Below are positions 24,931 to 33,264 of a DNA stretch of 39,456 bases, in pieces. Below the pieces are notes generated by a model. That model searched no databases and was not told where the DNA came from. It saw nothing but the letters and a program-made list of their open reading frames with translations. Numbering within the stretch: position 1 is the stretch's first letter; each line of letters starts with the position of its first letter. Origin of the DNA: a virus; IMG/VR virus record IMGVR_UViG_3300025162_000098, positions 1-39,456 of that record; one strand, given 5' to 3'. Made by a program: the position numbers and the translations under genes.

Positions 24931-25911
24931 ATGAAGAAATCTGAATTGCGTTCTCTAATTAGAGAAGAAATAACAAGTACACTTAAAGGAGAACAGCCAT
25001 TAGATGAAATGGCAAAGATTCAAGGCGAACTCAAAGCAGCTATTGAAGCTGTTATAGAAGACAATCCTGAACTTGATGGTAAAGAATTGAAACGAGCTAT
25101 TAGAAAAGATCCAGACGTTCTAGATGCACTCGATTTAGATAATGCTGATGAGCTTTATGATAATCAGTTAAATAAATTTATCGCGTTAATTAGAGGTGAA
25201 CGTACTCTTAATCAACGTGGTAGAAAAGAAGGTGGTTCTAATAAGAAACCTGAAGCAGAAGCTCCTGAACGCGAAATGACTATGGAAGGTGAAGAAGAAA
25301 TTGACGAAATGGCTAAAATATCAGGTGACCTAGAATCAGCTATTAAAGCAGTTATTGCTGCAAATCCTGAAATAGAAGGTTTACCATTGAAAAAACAAAT
25401 CAAAGCTAACCCAGACGTAATCAAAGCGTTAGATGGTGATGATTTATATGATAATCAATTAAATAAATTTATCGCTAATATTAAAGCTGGTAAAGATAAA
25501 GGACAACAAGGTCGTAAACCATCCGAAGCTAAACCAGCTGCTCCTGGTGCTCCTAAATCATCTATTACTCCAGCCAAACCAAAAGAAAAAGCATATTCGA
25601 TTGCTCCTTCTCAAACAGCATATACTGTTGATAAAACAAAACCGACAGACGATAATGATAAGTTAAAAGGTGTTGCTGAACCAACTGATTATGAATTGAA
25701 GCAAATGGCTCGTTCTAGAAATGTAGAGGATGAACGCGATGAAACACTTAAACAACAAGAAAAACGTAAATTGATTAAAGCATTCTTGGCTAAAATGCAA
25801 AAACAAGGTGTTGTTGATAGCGCTAATCGAGTTTTAAATCGCCAAGAATATGATTCACAGTGGGAAAAATATCAACCTCTTATTAAAGCTAAATTAGCGA
25901 CTATACAATAA
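24931..25911 (+). CDS. Tandem-repeat head-region protein with IRE tag
   Basis: 326 residues. The start MKKSELRSLIREEITSTLKG is an amphipathic tag. Two copies of an about 75-residue unit follow: DEMAKIQGELKAAIEAVIED to DNQLNKFIALIRGERTLNQR (about 25-93), and DEMAKISGDLESAIKAVIAA to DNQLNKFIANIKAGKDKGQQ (about 123-190). A Pro/Ala/Lys linker (about 195-235) and a charged helical tail come last. The repeat looks like a small helical, possibly nucleic-acid-binding, domain. The stop shares one base with the next ATG (TAATG), and the next gene repeats the same tag. No enzymatic motif is seen. Confidence 0.6.
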   Translation: MKKSELRSLIREEITSTLKGEQPLDEMAKIQGELKAAIEAVIEDNPELDGKELKRAIRKDPDVLDALDLDNADELYDNQLNKFIALIRGERTLNQRGRKEGGSNKKPEAEAPEREMTMEGEEEIDEMAKISGDLESAIKAVIAANPEIEGLPLKKQIKANPDVIKALDGDDLYDNQLNKFIANIKAGKDKGQQGRKPSEAKPAAPGAPKSSITPAKPKEKAYSIAPSQTAYTVDKTKPTDDNDKLKGVAEPTDYELKQMARSRNVEDERDETLKQQEKRKLIKAFLAKMQKQGVVDSANRVLNRQEYDSQWEKYQPLIKAKLATIQ

Positions 25912-26106
25912 TGAAGAAATCTGAATTCAAATCATTCCTTAGAGAAGAGATTAAACGTAAACTATCAGAAACTACAATTGTAGATAAAACAACTGATGTA
26001 AATAAAGTTGATGATATTGCTCGTTCGGAAAAAGAAAGATCCTAACACAATTAAAGCGGCTATTACTCAAGCAAAAACGTCCGGACAACCTGTCACAATA
26101 GCATAA
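25911..26106 (+). pseudogene. Short IRE/LRE-tagged gene, probably frameshifted
   Basis: The ATG frame encodes MKKSEFKSFLREEIKRKLSE and runs to TAA at 26043-26045 (44 residues). The tag is a near copy of the start of the upstream gene, in protein and DNA. Just before the stop, at the A-rich run GAAAAAGAAAGAT, the +1 frame opens as KDPNTIKAAITQAKTSGQPV TIA and ends at 26104-26106. That is a sensible continuation, so the intact protein would be about 64 residues. The indel could be natural, a sequencing error at the A-run, or programmed. Confidence 0.55.
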
Positions 26107-26138
26107 CATTTTTTCATACCTTTCTTTTTTTTATTTTT

Positions 26139-26175
26139 ACCCTCCAGCCTTTGTGAAAAGTTTGGAGGGTTTTTT
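26139..26175 (+). terminator. Intrinsic terminator
   Basis: The 8-bp stem ACCCTCCA (26139-26146) with TGGAGGGT (26163-26170) runs directly into TTTTTT. It closes the 24931-26106 unit and shields the next endonuclease cassette from read-through. Confidence 0.85.
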
Positions 26176-26216
26176 GTCTTATTTTGACTTCTTTTGTGAC
26201 TTTCCCTAATTTCGTC

Positions 26217-26227
26217 ATATGTATAAT
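26217..26227 (+). promoter_or_regulatory. Endonuclease-type promoter motif ATATGTATAAT
   Basis: Motif copy 13 bases before the third MGRI leader ORF. TTGTGACTTTC lies 23 bases upstream, and the terminator is just before that. Confidence 0.55.
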
Positions 26228-26240
26228 AAACACATAGTTT

Positions 26241-26390
26241 ATGGGGAGAATAACTAAATACAAAACAATAGAAGAGAAGAAACATGCTCAGCTATTGGCT
26301 TCCAAAAAATATTATTGGAATAATAAAGAACAAGAAGATGGCAAAGCAAAGGCTAGGTACCATAGGAATTTACAAAACAGTAAATCCTAA
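26241..26390 (+). CDS. 49-residue MGRI leader ORF overlapping a GIY-YIG gene (copy C)
   Basis: The ORF encodes MGRITKYKTIEEKKHAQLLA, then SKKYYWNNKEQEDGKAKARY and HRNLQNSKS, again 49 residues, ending in TCC TAA. The start-to-start distance to the overlapping GIY-YIG gene is 97 bases, as in copies A and B. Here the leader between the -10-like core and the ATG is 13 bases, so translation of this copy from its own message is the easiest to imagine. Confidence 0.6.
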   Translation: MGRITKYKTIEEKKHAQLLASKKYYWNNKEQEDGKAKARYHRNLQNSKS

Positions 26391-27048
26391 AGGAAAAATT
26401 TATGTGGGTCAATCTATAAATATAGAACGTAGAGAAGAAGAGTATAGAGGATCAAGATGTAAAGGACAAAAAAAATTGTATTATTCTATTATAAAATATG
26501 GTTGGGACAATCATACTCATGAAATAATAGAAGAATGTTCTATAGACCAATTAGACGAACGCGAAATATATTGGGGAATGTTTTATGAAGTATTAGGTAA
26601 GAATGGATTAAATTGCATGTTGGGGAGTGGTAAAGGATATGTGAGTGATGATACCTTAGAAAATATAAGAAAATCCATGAAAAATAGAGTGTATTTTCAT
26701 TCTCCTGAAACTCTAATTAAGATGAGGAAGCCTAAACCTGAAGGATTTGGTGAAAAAGTAAGTAAAGCTAATCTGGGGAGACATGCTGGTATGAAAGGAA
26801 AATCTCAAAAATTTAAAGGAAGAATATCTCCAAATAAAGGGAATTCATATAGTCATTCTCAAGAATCAAATGAAAAGAAATATAAACCTATTTTACAATT
26901 TGATTTACAATATAATTTTATTAAAGAATGGCCCAGTATAAAACAAGCTAAAGAAGATTTAAGTATAGTAAATATATCAGTAGCATTAACGGGAGATAAT
27001 AAAACAGCTGGTGGATTTATTTGGAAATATAAAAATGAACAAAAATGA
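26338..27048 (+). CDS. GIY-YIG homing endonuclease (copy C)
   Basis: 236 residues from the chosen ATG; the frame is open to 26284, but that region belongs to the leader ORF. The core is TIGIYKTVNPKGKIYVGQSI (residues 7-26), then ERREEEYRGSRCKGQKKLYY and DEREIYWGMFYEVLGKNGLN. NUMOD3-like pieces (SPETLIKMRKPKPEGFGEKV) and a NUMOD1-type module (ILQFDLQYNFIKEWPSIKQA, then a helix-turn-helix) complete it. It ends with a 4-base ATGA overlap onto the terminase gene, so terminase may be translated by coupling from this message. Confidence 0.85.
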   Translation: MAKQRLGTIGIYKTVNPKGKIYVGQSINIERREEEYRGSRCKGQKKLYYSIIKYGWDNHTHEIIEECSIDQLDEREIYWGMFYEVLGKNGLNCMLGSGKGYVSDDTLENIRKSMKNRVYFHSPETLIKMRKPKPEGFGEKVSKANLGRHAGMKGKSQKFKGRISPNKGNSYSHSQESNEKKYKPILQFDLQYNFIKEWPSIKQAKEDLSIVNISVALTGDNKTAGGFIWKYKNEQK

Positions 27049-28646
27049 GTGAATCAGAAAATATAAAAGTAAATAGTCAAGATATTAAACAAATAATGCG
27101 TTCTGAATATATGAAGTCAGCTTCTGACCCTATATATTTTTTACGTAAATATTGTTTTATATCGCACCCTCAGCGGGGACGTATTTTATTCAATTTATAT
27201 CCATATCAAGAAAAAGTTCTTAGATTATGGCAATCTAATCCATTTAGTATAATAATAAAATCTCGTCAGTTAGGTATATCTACATTGGCTTCTGGTTATG
27301 CATTTTGGTTAATTTTGTTTCATCCTGATAAAAATATTCTTTGTATTGCTACTAAGCAAGAAACAGCCAAAAATATGGTTACGAAGGTGAAATTTATGTA
27401 TGATAATATCCCTTCATGGCTTAGAGTAGATAAAGAAGAAAATAATAGATTAACATTACGTTTAAAAAACGGTTCTCAAATAAAGGCCACTTCAGCTGCC
27501 TCAGATGCTGGTCGTTCAGAAGCAGTTTCTTTATTATTAGTCGATGAAGCAGGATTTATTGATAATATGGATGAGTTGTGGACCTCAGTTTTACCTACAT
27601 TATCAACAGGGGGTGGATGTATTGCCCTTTCAACACCTAACGGAACAGGAGGATGGTTTCATAAAACATATACAAAAGCCGAATCTTCTGAAAATGAATT
27701 TCTTCCTATTAAATTACCATGGTTTGTTCATCCGGAACGAGATCAAAAATGGAGAGATTTACAGGATGAATTGTTAGGAGATCCAAGAGCATCGGCACAA
27801 GAATGTGATGCTGATTTTGCAACATCTGGTGATACTGTATTTTATGGTGAGTTTTTAGATTTTTATGAAAAAACATATATGAAAGAACCTCTTGAAAAAA
27901 GAGGTATCGATCATAATTTATGGGTGTGGGAACCCGCCGACTATTCAAGAACATATTTAATTTCAGTTGATTGCGCTAGAGGAGACGGAAAAGATTCCTC
28001 AACGGCACAAGTAATAGATGTTGAATCGAATACTCAAGTAGCAGAATATAAAGGTCAATTAGGTACAAAAGAATTTGGTAATTTGTTGGTGGCACTTGCT
28101 ACTGAATACAATGAAGCTCTACTCGTAGTAGAAAATGCTAGTATTGGATGGGCTGTAATTCAACAAATAATTGATAGAAATTATCCTAACCTATATTACT
28201 CGCCCAAAAACGAGAATAACGGAAATATCGATGTATATTATGATAAATATATGGATACTTCTAAAATGACGGCTGGTTTTTCTAATACTACTCGTACGAG
28301 ACCTATGCTTATAGGTAAATTCCAGGAATATATTAGTACCAAATCTGTAATTATTCAATCAAGAAGATTGATAGAAGAGATGAAAGTATTTATATGGAAA
28401 AATGGACGTCCAGAAGCTCAACAAGGATATAATGATGATTTAGTAATAGCGTTTGCTATCGGAATGTATATCAGAGATATAGCTTTGATAGGAGGACAGA
28501 AGGGTGTTGATATGACTAAATCTATGTTAAATAATATGCATGTTAATCGTACCAGATATAATGGAAATCAGTTTTCTCAAGGAAACGATAATCCATACAA
28601 TATAAATACACCATACGGAACAGAAAATATAAGTTGGCTACTTTAA
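27045..28646 (+). CDS. 17: Terminase large subunit, T4 gp17-like
   Basis: 533 residues; T4 gp17 has 610. ATPase: a Walker A-like SRQLGIST at 73-80, Walker B LLLVDE at 163-168 and the coupling motif ALSTPNG at 194-200. Nuclease (RNase H fold): Asp309 in LISVDCARGDGKDSS, Glu363 in LLVVENASIGW and Asp464/465 in GYNDDLVIAFAIG. It is the packaging motor that cuts concatemers and pumps DNA through the portal. It overlaps the upstream GIY-YIG gene by 4 bases, and the portal follows after 80 bases with a late-type motif between. No small terminase subunit was recognised in the window. Confidence 0.95.
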   Translation: MSESENIKVNSQDIKQIMRSEYMKSASDPIYFLRKYCFISHPQRGRILFNLYPYQEKVLRLWQSNPFSIIIKSRQLGISTLASGYAFWLILFHPDKNILCIATKQETAKNMVTKVKFMYDNIPSWLRVDKEENNRLTLRLKNGSQIKATSAASDAGRSEAVSLLLVDEAGFIDNMDELWTSVLPTLSTGGGCIALSTPNGTGGWFHKTYTKAESSENEFLPIKLPWFVHPERDQKWRDLQDELLGDPRASAQECDADFATSGDTVFYGEFLDFYEKTYMKEPLEKRGIDHNLWVWEPADYSRTYLISVDCARGDGKDSSTAQVIDVESNTQVAEYKGQLGTKEFGNLLVALATEYNEALLVVENASIGWAVIQQIIDRNYPNLYYSPKNENNGNIDVYYDKYMDTSKMTAGFSNTTRTRPMLIGKFQEYISTKSVIIQSRRLIEEMKVFIWKNGRPEAQQGYNDDLVIAFAIGMYIRDIALIGGQKGVDMTKSMLNNMHVNRTRYNGNQFSQGNDNPYNINTPYGTENISWLL

Positions 28647-28661
28647 TATATTTATAATAAA
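28647..28661 (+). promoter_or_regulatory. Late-promoter-like motif TATATTTATAATAAA
   Basis: One-base variant of the CATATTTATAATAAA motif, directly after the terminase stop and 80 bases before the portal start. Confidence 0.5.
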
Positions 28662-28726
28662 CAAGCTTGGCTATGTAAGCCTATGTTTGTATATTCTTTA
28701 AATAACAAATTTTTACACAAAATAAA

Positions 28727-31700
28727 ATGGCTGAAAAAGACGTTTTTTCAAGATTAAAAAGATTATTCTCTTCAAATATTATGGTACGTAATATTGGGGG
28801 TGATCAGATTAAGGTTATAGATATAAATACAATCCAAACAGGTGGAGAAGTTAAAACTAACTCTATACAAGATAGATTTAATAGAGTTTATACTACCAAC
28901 CCATCATCTCTATATGGATCACAATTCAATCAGAATTATAAATTTTTAAGACCACAACTATATTCTGAATATGATTCGATGGATATGGATGCCATTATAG
29001 CATCCTCCCTAGATATTATGGCAGATGAATCTACTTTGAAAAGCGATATGGGAGAAATACTTCAAATACGTAGTTCAAATGATGATGTTCAACAGCTTTT
29101 ATATAATTTGTTTTATGATGTTTTAAATATAGACTTTAATTTATGGTCATGGATTCGCCAAATGTGTAAGTATGGTGATTTTTTCCTTAAATTAGAAATA
29201 GCAGAAAAATATGGTGTATATAATGTAATTCCATATACTGCATATCATATGGAGCGTCAAGAAGCTTATGATTCTAAAGATCCATCGGCTGTTCGTTTTA
29301 AATATTATCCTGATGGAGTAATGGCTTCAAGTACTGGGATGTATGCTTCTCCAAACACTAATGTAACGGATGTTAATGGAATATATTTCGATAATTATGA
29401 AATGGCTCATTTCCGTTTATTATCAGATGTAAATTACTTACCTTACGGCCGCGCAATAATTGAACCAGCACGCAAGTTATTTAAGCAATATACTATGCTT
29501 GAAGATGCAATGTTGATTCATCGTATATCAAGAGCCCCAGAAAAACGTATATTTTATATTAATGTAGGAGCTATTCCTCCAAATGAAGTAGATGCATTTA
29601 TGCAGAAGACTATTTCAAATATGAAACGTACTCCATACATTAATAAAGAAACGGGTGATTATAATTTGAAATTTAACATGCAAAACATGCTAGAAGATTT
29701 TTATATTCCTATTCGTGGAAATGATATTGCTACTAAAATAGAAACAGCCAAAGGTTTAGAATATACTGGAATAGAAGATGTAACTTATTTAAGAGATAAA
29801 TTATTTGCTGCATTAAAAGTCCCACGCGCATTTATGGGGTACACTGCTGACTTAAATGGAAAATGTATAGATCCATTAACAAAGATTCCTTTACTTGATG
29901 GAAGAATATTAACTGTTCAAGAAATTATTGATGAATATAATAATGGAATAAAAAATTATGTATATTCTTTAAATACTGAAACAAATAATATAGTTCCGGG
30001 GGAAATAGAATGGGCTGGTTTTACTAGAATGAATACACAAACTATTAAAGTTTGGTTAGATAATGGAGAATTTATTAGATGTACACCTGATCATAAATTT
30101 TTAACAAGAGATGGAGAATGGAAAGAAGCACAAGATTTGCAAGAAAATGAATCACTTATGCCTCTTTATCTTAGAAAATCCACAGAAAAGAAAATAAATG
30201 GATACGTTGAAGTATATAATCCTAGTGATGGGAAATATAAATTTGTACATAGATTAGTAGCTGAACATTATGGTTTGAAAGAAGATATAAAAGATGTAGT
30301 TATTCATCATGATAATTGTAATAAATTGAATAACAATCCAGAGAATTTAAATTGTTCTATGAATTTCTGGGAACATAGACAATGGCATATAGATCATACT
30401 AATTTATGTCATACTAATGAAGCAAATGCCAAACGAAAAGCAACTTTGATAAGATTGATGGAAGAGGATGGTGATTATGCCAAAATGAGAAGAAGAGTAT
30501 GCAAAGAAAATTCTGTTGCCTTAGTTGAGTGGATTAAAGAAAACGGAGCATCTAGAAAAGGATTTGTTAAAAATCCTATAAGAATTTGTAAAGGATGTGG
30601 GATGGAATTTGACGTAACTAATATAGAACCTTCTAAAAGAAATAATATTTATTGTTCTGATAAATGCCGTTCCGAAAATTGGGTTTCTCCTTTCAAAAAT
30701 ATATCCATTGAAAATTTAATAGAGGCAGCTAGTGATAGTAAAAATTTTAAAGAATTAATGGGTAAATTAAATATAGGATGTCATGCTGTGTTGAGGAAAT
30801 TATTAAAACATTATAAATTTGAAACTCCAAATTTTATATTAGAATATATGCCTGCTGCTCATTCCAATATATATTTTATGAATCAATTTCCAGAAACTAA
30901 TCAATTTTATATAGATAATTTCCACCCAGAACACAATCAGTGGAAGGAGAAATATTCATATAAAAATCATAAAGTATCTAGAATAGAATGGTGTGATGAT
31001 CTTATTGATACATGTGATATTACAGTAAAAGAATTTCATAATTTTGGTACTGATGCTGGAGTTATTATTCATAACAGTACATTAGCCGCCCAGGACATAC
31101 GTTTTGCTCGTACTATAGAACGTATACAACGCATTATAGTTTCTGAACTTAATCGTATTGCTTTAGTTCATTTATATGCTCAAGGTTATAGAGATGAAAT
31201 GCTAACCAATTTTGAATTATCGATGACTACTCCTTCCATCATATATGATCAGGAACGCATTGAATTAATGAAATCGAAAGCAGAATTGACTACTACTCTT
31301 CTTGAACAAAATTTATTACCATCAGATTGGATTTACCATAATATATATCATTTAAGTGAAGATCAATTTGATGAAATGCGTGATTTAGTAAGAGAAGATA
31401 CTAAACGTAAATTCCGTCTTACACAAATAGAAAACGAAGGTAATGATCCTCAAGAATCTGGTAAATCATATGGTACACCACACGATCTAGCATCTCTTTA
31501 TGGTAAAGGTCGAATGTATACTGATGCAGGTAATGTACCTGAGGGTTATAATACTGATGCTGACTTAGGTCGTCCACAAGAAACTACATTATCAAGAAAT
31601 AAACAAGAAGATAATTTTGGCAAAGATAGACTAGGGGTTCAAGGTATGAAAGATAAGGATAAAAATGATTCTGATTCTATAAGAACTCAATACAAAGGTG

Positions 31701-31849
31701 GTGGTCCGTTAGCTCTTGAAGGATCTAAAAAAGCACTTATTCAAAACCAAAAAGTACTATCTAAAATTGATAAATTGTATGGAAAGAAGATGATATTCGA
31801 ACAAGATAACAACATTCCATTCATGGATGAAGAGCAATTACTAGATTAA
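28727..31849 (+). CDS. 20: Portal protein, T4 gp20-like, interrupted by an intein
   Basis: 1040 residues as encoded; about 636 after removal of the 404-residue intein (T4 gp20 has 524). Extein landmarks: YKFLRPQLYSEYDSMDMDAI, the portal crown and wing region (FRLLSDVNYLPYGRAIIEPA and DAMLIHRISRAPEKRIFYIN), and DKLFAALKVPRAFMGYTADL just before the intein. After it come STLAAQDIRFARTIERIQRI and an acidic C-terminus. The dodecameric portal forms the head vertex that docks terminase and later the neck. The intein must be spliced out for function, because it cuts the highly conserved 'GK/STLA..DIRFA' segment. Confidence 0.93.
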   Translation: MAEKDVFSRLKRLFSSNIMVRNIGGDQIKVIDINTIQTGGEVKTNSIQDRFNRVYTTNPSSLYGSQFNQNYKFLRPQLYSEYDSMDMDAIIASSLDIMADESTLKSDMGEILQIRSSNDDVQQLLYNLFYDVLNIDFNLWSWIRQMCKYGDFFLKLEIAEKYGVYNVIPYTAYHMERQEAYDSKDPSAVRFKYYPDGVMASSTGMYASPNTNVTDVNGIYFDNYEMAHFRLLSDVNYLPYGRAIIEPARKLFKQYTMLEDAMLIHRISRAPEKRIFYINVGAIPPNEVDAFMQKTISNMKRTPYINKETGDYNLKFNMQNMLEDFYIPIRGNDIATKIETAKGLEYTGIEDVTYLRDKLFAALKVPRAFMGYTADLNGKCIDPLTKIPLLDGRILTVQEIIDEYNNGIKNYVYSLNTETNNIVPGEIEWAGFTRMNTQTIKVWLDNGEFIRCTPDHKFLTRDGEWKEAQDLQENESLMPLYLRKSTEKKINGYVEVYNPSDGKYKFVHRLVAEHYGLKEDIKDVVIHHDNCNKLNNNPENLNCSMNFWEHRQWHIDHTNLCHTNEANAKRKATLIRLMEEDGDYAKMRRRVCKENSVALVEWIKENGASRKGFVKNPIRICKGCGMEFDVTNIEPSKRNNIYCSDKCRSENWVSPFKNISIENLIEAASDSKNFKELMGKLNIGCHAVLRKLLKHYKFETPNFILEYMPAAHSNIYFMNQFPETNQFYIDNFHPEHNQWKEKYSYKNHKVSRIEWCDDLIDTCDITVKEFHNFGTDAGVIIHNSTLAAQDIRFARTIERIQRIIVSELNRIALVHLYAQGYRDEMLTNFELSMTTPSIIYDQERIELMKSKAELTTTLLEQNLLPSDWIYHNIYHLSEDQFDEMRDLVREDTKRKFRLTQIENEGNDPQESGKSYGTPHDLASLYGKGRMYTDAGNVPEGYNTDADLGRPQETTLSRNKQEDNFGKDRLGVQGMKDKDKNDSDSIRTQYKGGGPLALEGSKKALIQNQKVLSKIDKLYGKKMIFEQDNNIPFMDEEQLLD
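29864..31075 (+). mobile_element. Intein with HNH homing endonuclease in the portal gene
   Basis: 404 residues (portal residues 380-783). Splicing blocks: Cys1 with block A (CIDPLTKIPLLDGRILTVQE), block B (CTPDHKFLTRDGEWKEAQDL) and block F/G (DTCDITVKEFHNFGTDAGVI, then terminal HN). The +1 extein residue is Ser. The endonuclease part has HRLVAEHYGLKEDIKDVVIH HDNCNKLNNNPENL, an HNH fold with LNCSMNFWEHRQWH. A C-x2-C...C-x3-C zinc finger (CKGCGMEF, then YCSDKCRSENW) and a helix-turn-helix-like segment (NFKELMGKLNIGCHAVLRKL) follow. All splice residues are present, so self-splicing is expected. The DNA boundary is exact at the Lys-Cys and Asn-Ser junctions. Confidence 0.93.
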
Positions 31850-31859
31850 CACCCCTTTA

Positions 31860-31874
31860 CATATTTATAATTAA
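31860..31874 (+). promoter_or_regulatory. Late-promoter-like motif CATATTTATAATTAA
   Basis: One-base variant of the late-type motif, 27 bases from its first base to the ATG of the next gene, after the portal stop. Confidence 0.5.
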
Positions 31875-31886
31875 ATACATTCATTA

Positions 31887-32753
31887 ATGAATAACATATC
31901 ACATTCAAAGTATCGTAACTCAGGGTTAATATTTGAAATTCTGATAAGAACTATATCAGCAGATACACTTAAGGGGGTAGATTCTCCTGCCATTGATATT
32001 GTTAAAAAATACTTTATCAAAACTGATTTAGGACGTGAATATAAACTTTACGAAACTATAATGAAAGCAAAATCATTAACAGAAAGTAAAGCGGATATTC
32101 TTGTTAATACTGTATTGGATGAATCTAAAAAATTCAATCGAAAAGGATTGAAATCGTTAAAATATAATTTAATTAAAGAAATTAGCGACCATTATAATTT
32201 AGATGAATTCTTTAATACAAAAATAAAAACATACAAAGAATTAGCATCTATTTATACTCTTATTGAAACGACCAATTCAAAAGAAGCTATTAATCCTCAA
32301 CAAGTAATAAACAATAAATTCACATTATTAGAATATATTACTAAACATCCCGCCGAAAATGTTGAAGTTATCAAAGAATCCATTGATGATTTTAAAGAAG
32401 CGGACAAAGATGTTCGTATGCTTACTTATAGAATATTACTTGAAAAATTCAACAGCAAATATGATGGATTAAGTCATAAACAAAAAGTAATATTAAAAGA
32501 ATTTATTAATTCACTTGATTCTACTCCTCAACTCAAAAATTTCTACAATACTAAAATAGTTGAAATAAAAACTGAATTGTTAAGTGAAATAAAAAAGACT
32601 AAAGATAAAGCTACCCAAATTAAACTGCAAGAAACTTCTAAATATTTTATTGAATTAGAAAAAGGAGATAAAGTAACTACCGAACATTTAGTTGATTTAT
32701 TACAGTACTGTGATTTAATCAGTGAAATTCAAACTGCTAATAAAAATGTATAA
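31887..32753 (+). CDS. Conserved T4-like head-region protein of unknown function
   Basis: 288 residues, almost entirely helical and charged. The N-terminus NNISHSKYRNSGLIFEILIR TISADTL is a distinctive block that I recall in uncharacterised genes lying between portal and prohead protease in marine T4-like phages. There are no catalytic or membrane motifs. A head-assembly or structural role is likely from position alone. It overlaps the next gene by 8 bases and is preceded by a late-type motif. Confidence 0.6.
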   Translation: MNNISHSKYRNSGLIFEILIRTISADTLKGVDSPAIDIVKKYFIKTDLGREYKLYETIMKAKSLTESKADILVNTVLDESKKFNRKGLKSLKYNLIKEISDHYNLDEFFNTKIKTYKELASIYTLIETTNSKEAINPQQVINNKFTLLEYITKHPAENVEVIKESIDDFKEADKDVRMLTYRILLEKFNSKYDGLSHKQKVILKEFINSLDSTPQLKNFYNTKIVEIKTELLSEIKKTKDKATQIKLQETSKYFIELEKGDKVTTEHLVDLLQYCDLISEIQTANKNV

Positions 32754-33264
32754 ATATAAGCTCAAAGAAATAGAAGTAGGAACAACTGATATAAACAATG
32801 GTATCAAAACCAAAATTATATCTAAAGATCCTGAGACTAAAACTACTGAATGGGAAGTTAAATATAATGTTGATTTAGGTAGTCCTATTAAAAAATTTAA
32901 TGAAGCTCTTGAATCATTACGAGAAATAAGTAAACAACATAGAGATGATTCATTTTTAAGAGATATTATTGAAAGCGTTAAATCGATTAAAAACGATTAT
33001 CGCGCTCACGTTCGCACAGAATATCCAGCCGATTATGATGAACTAAAACGTAAGAGTGCTTATATGAAAGAAGATATTGAAGGATTAGATGAAGAAGATG
33101 GTGCTGGTGGGTATTCGACACCTTTCGCATTTAGCGCTAAGAAAAATTCTCCTAATCCTGCTACTAAATATATGGTCAAAACATTTAAATATAAACTAGT
33201 TCCGAAGAAGATTAAAGGATCTGGTTTAGAAGTTAAGCAATTGTGGAAAGAAAATGGCATATAA
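32746..33264 (+). CDS. Unknown head-region protein, YKYKLKE start (1)
   Basis: 172 residues from the ATG; a GTG at 32722 would add eight residues inside the upstream gene. It begins MYKYKLKEIEVGTTDINNGI. The body is charged (FNEALESLREISKQHRDDSF, with DYDELKRKSAYMKEDIEGLD). It ends in a small basic domain (TKYMVKTFKYKLVPKKIKGS, GLEVKQLW). The next gene begins with almost the same seven residues (AYKYKLKE). The overlaps of 8 bases upstream and 11 bases downstream show tight coupling. No family is recognised; it probably belongs to the head morphogenesis set. Confidence 0.55.
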   Translation: MYKYKLKEIEVGTTDINNGIKTKIISKDPETKTTEWEVKYNVDLGSPIKKFNEALESLREISKQHRDDSFLRDIIESVKSIKNDYRAHVRTEYPADYDELKRKSAYMKEDIEGLDEEDGAGGYSTPFAFSAKKNSPNPATKYMVKTFKYKLVPKKIKGSGLEVKQLWKENGI

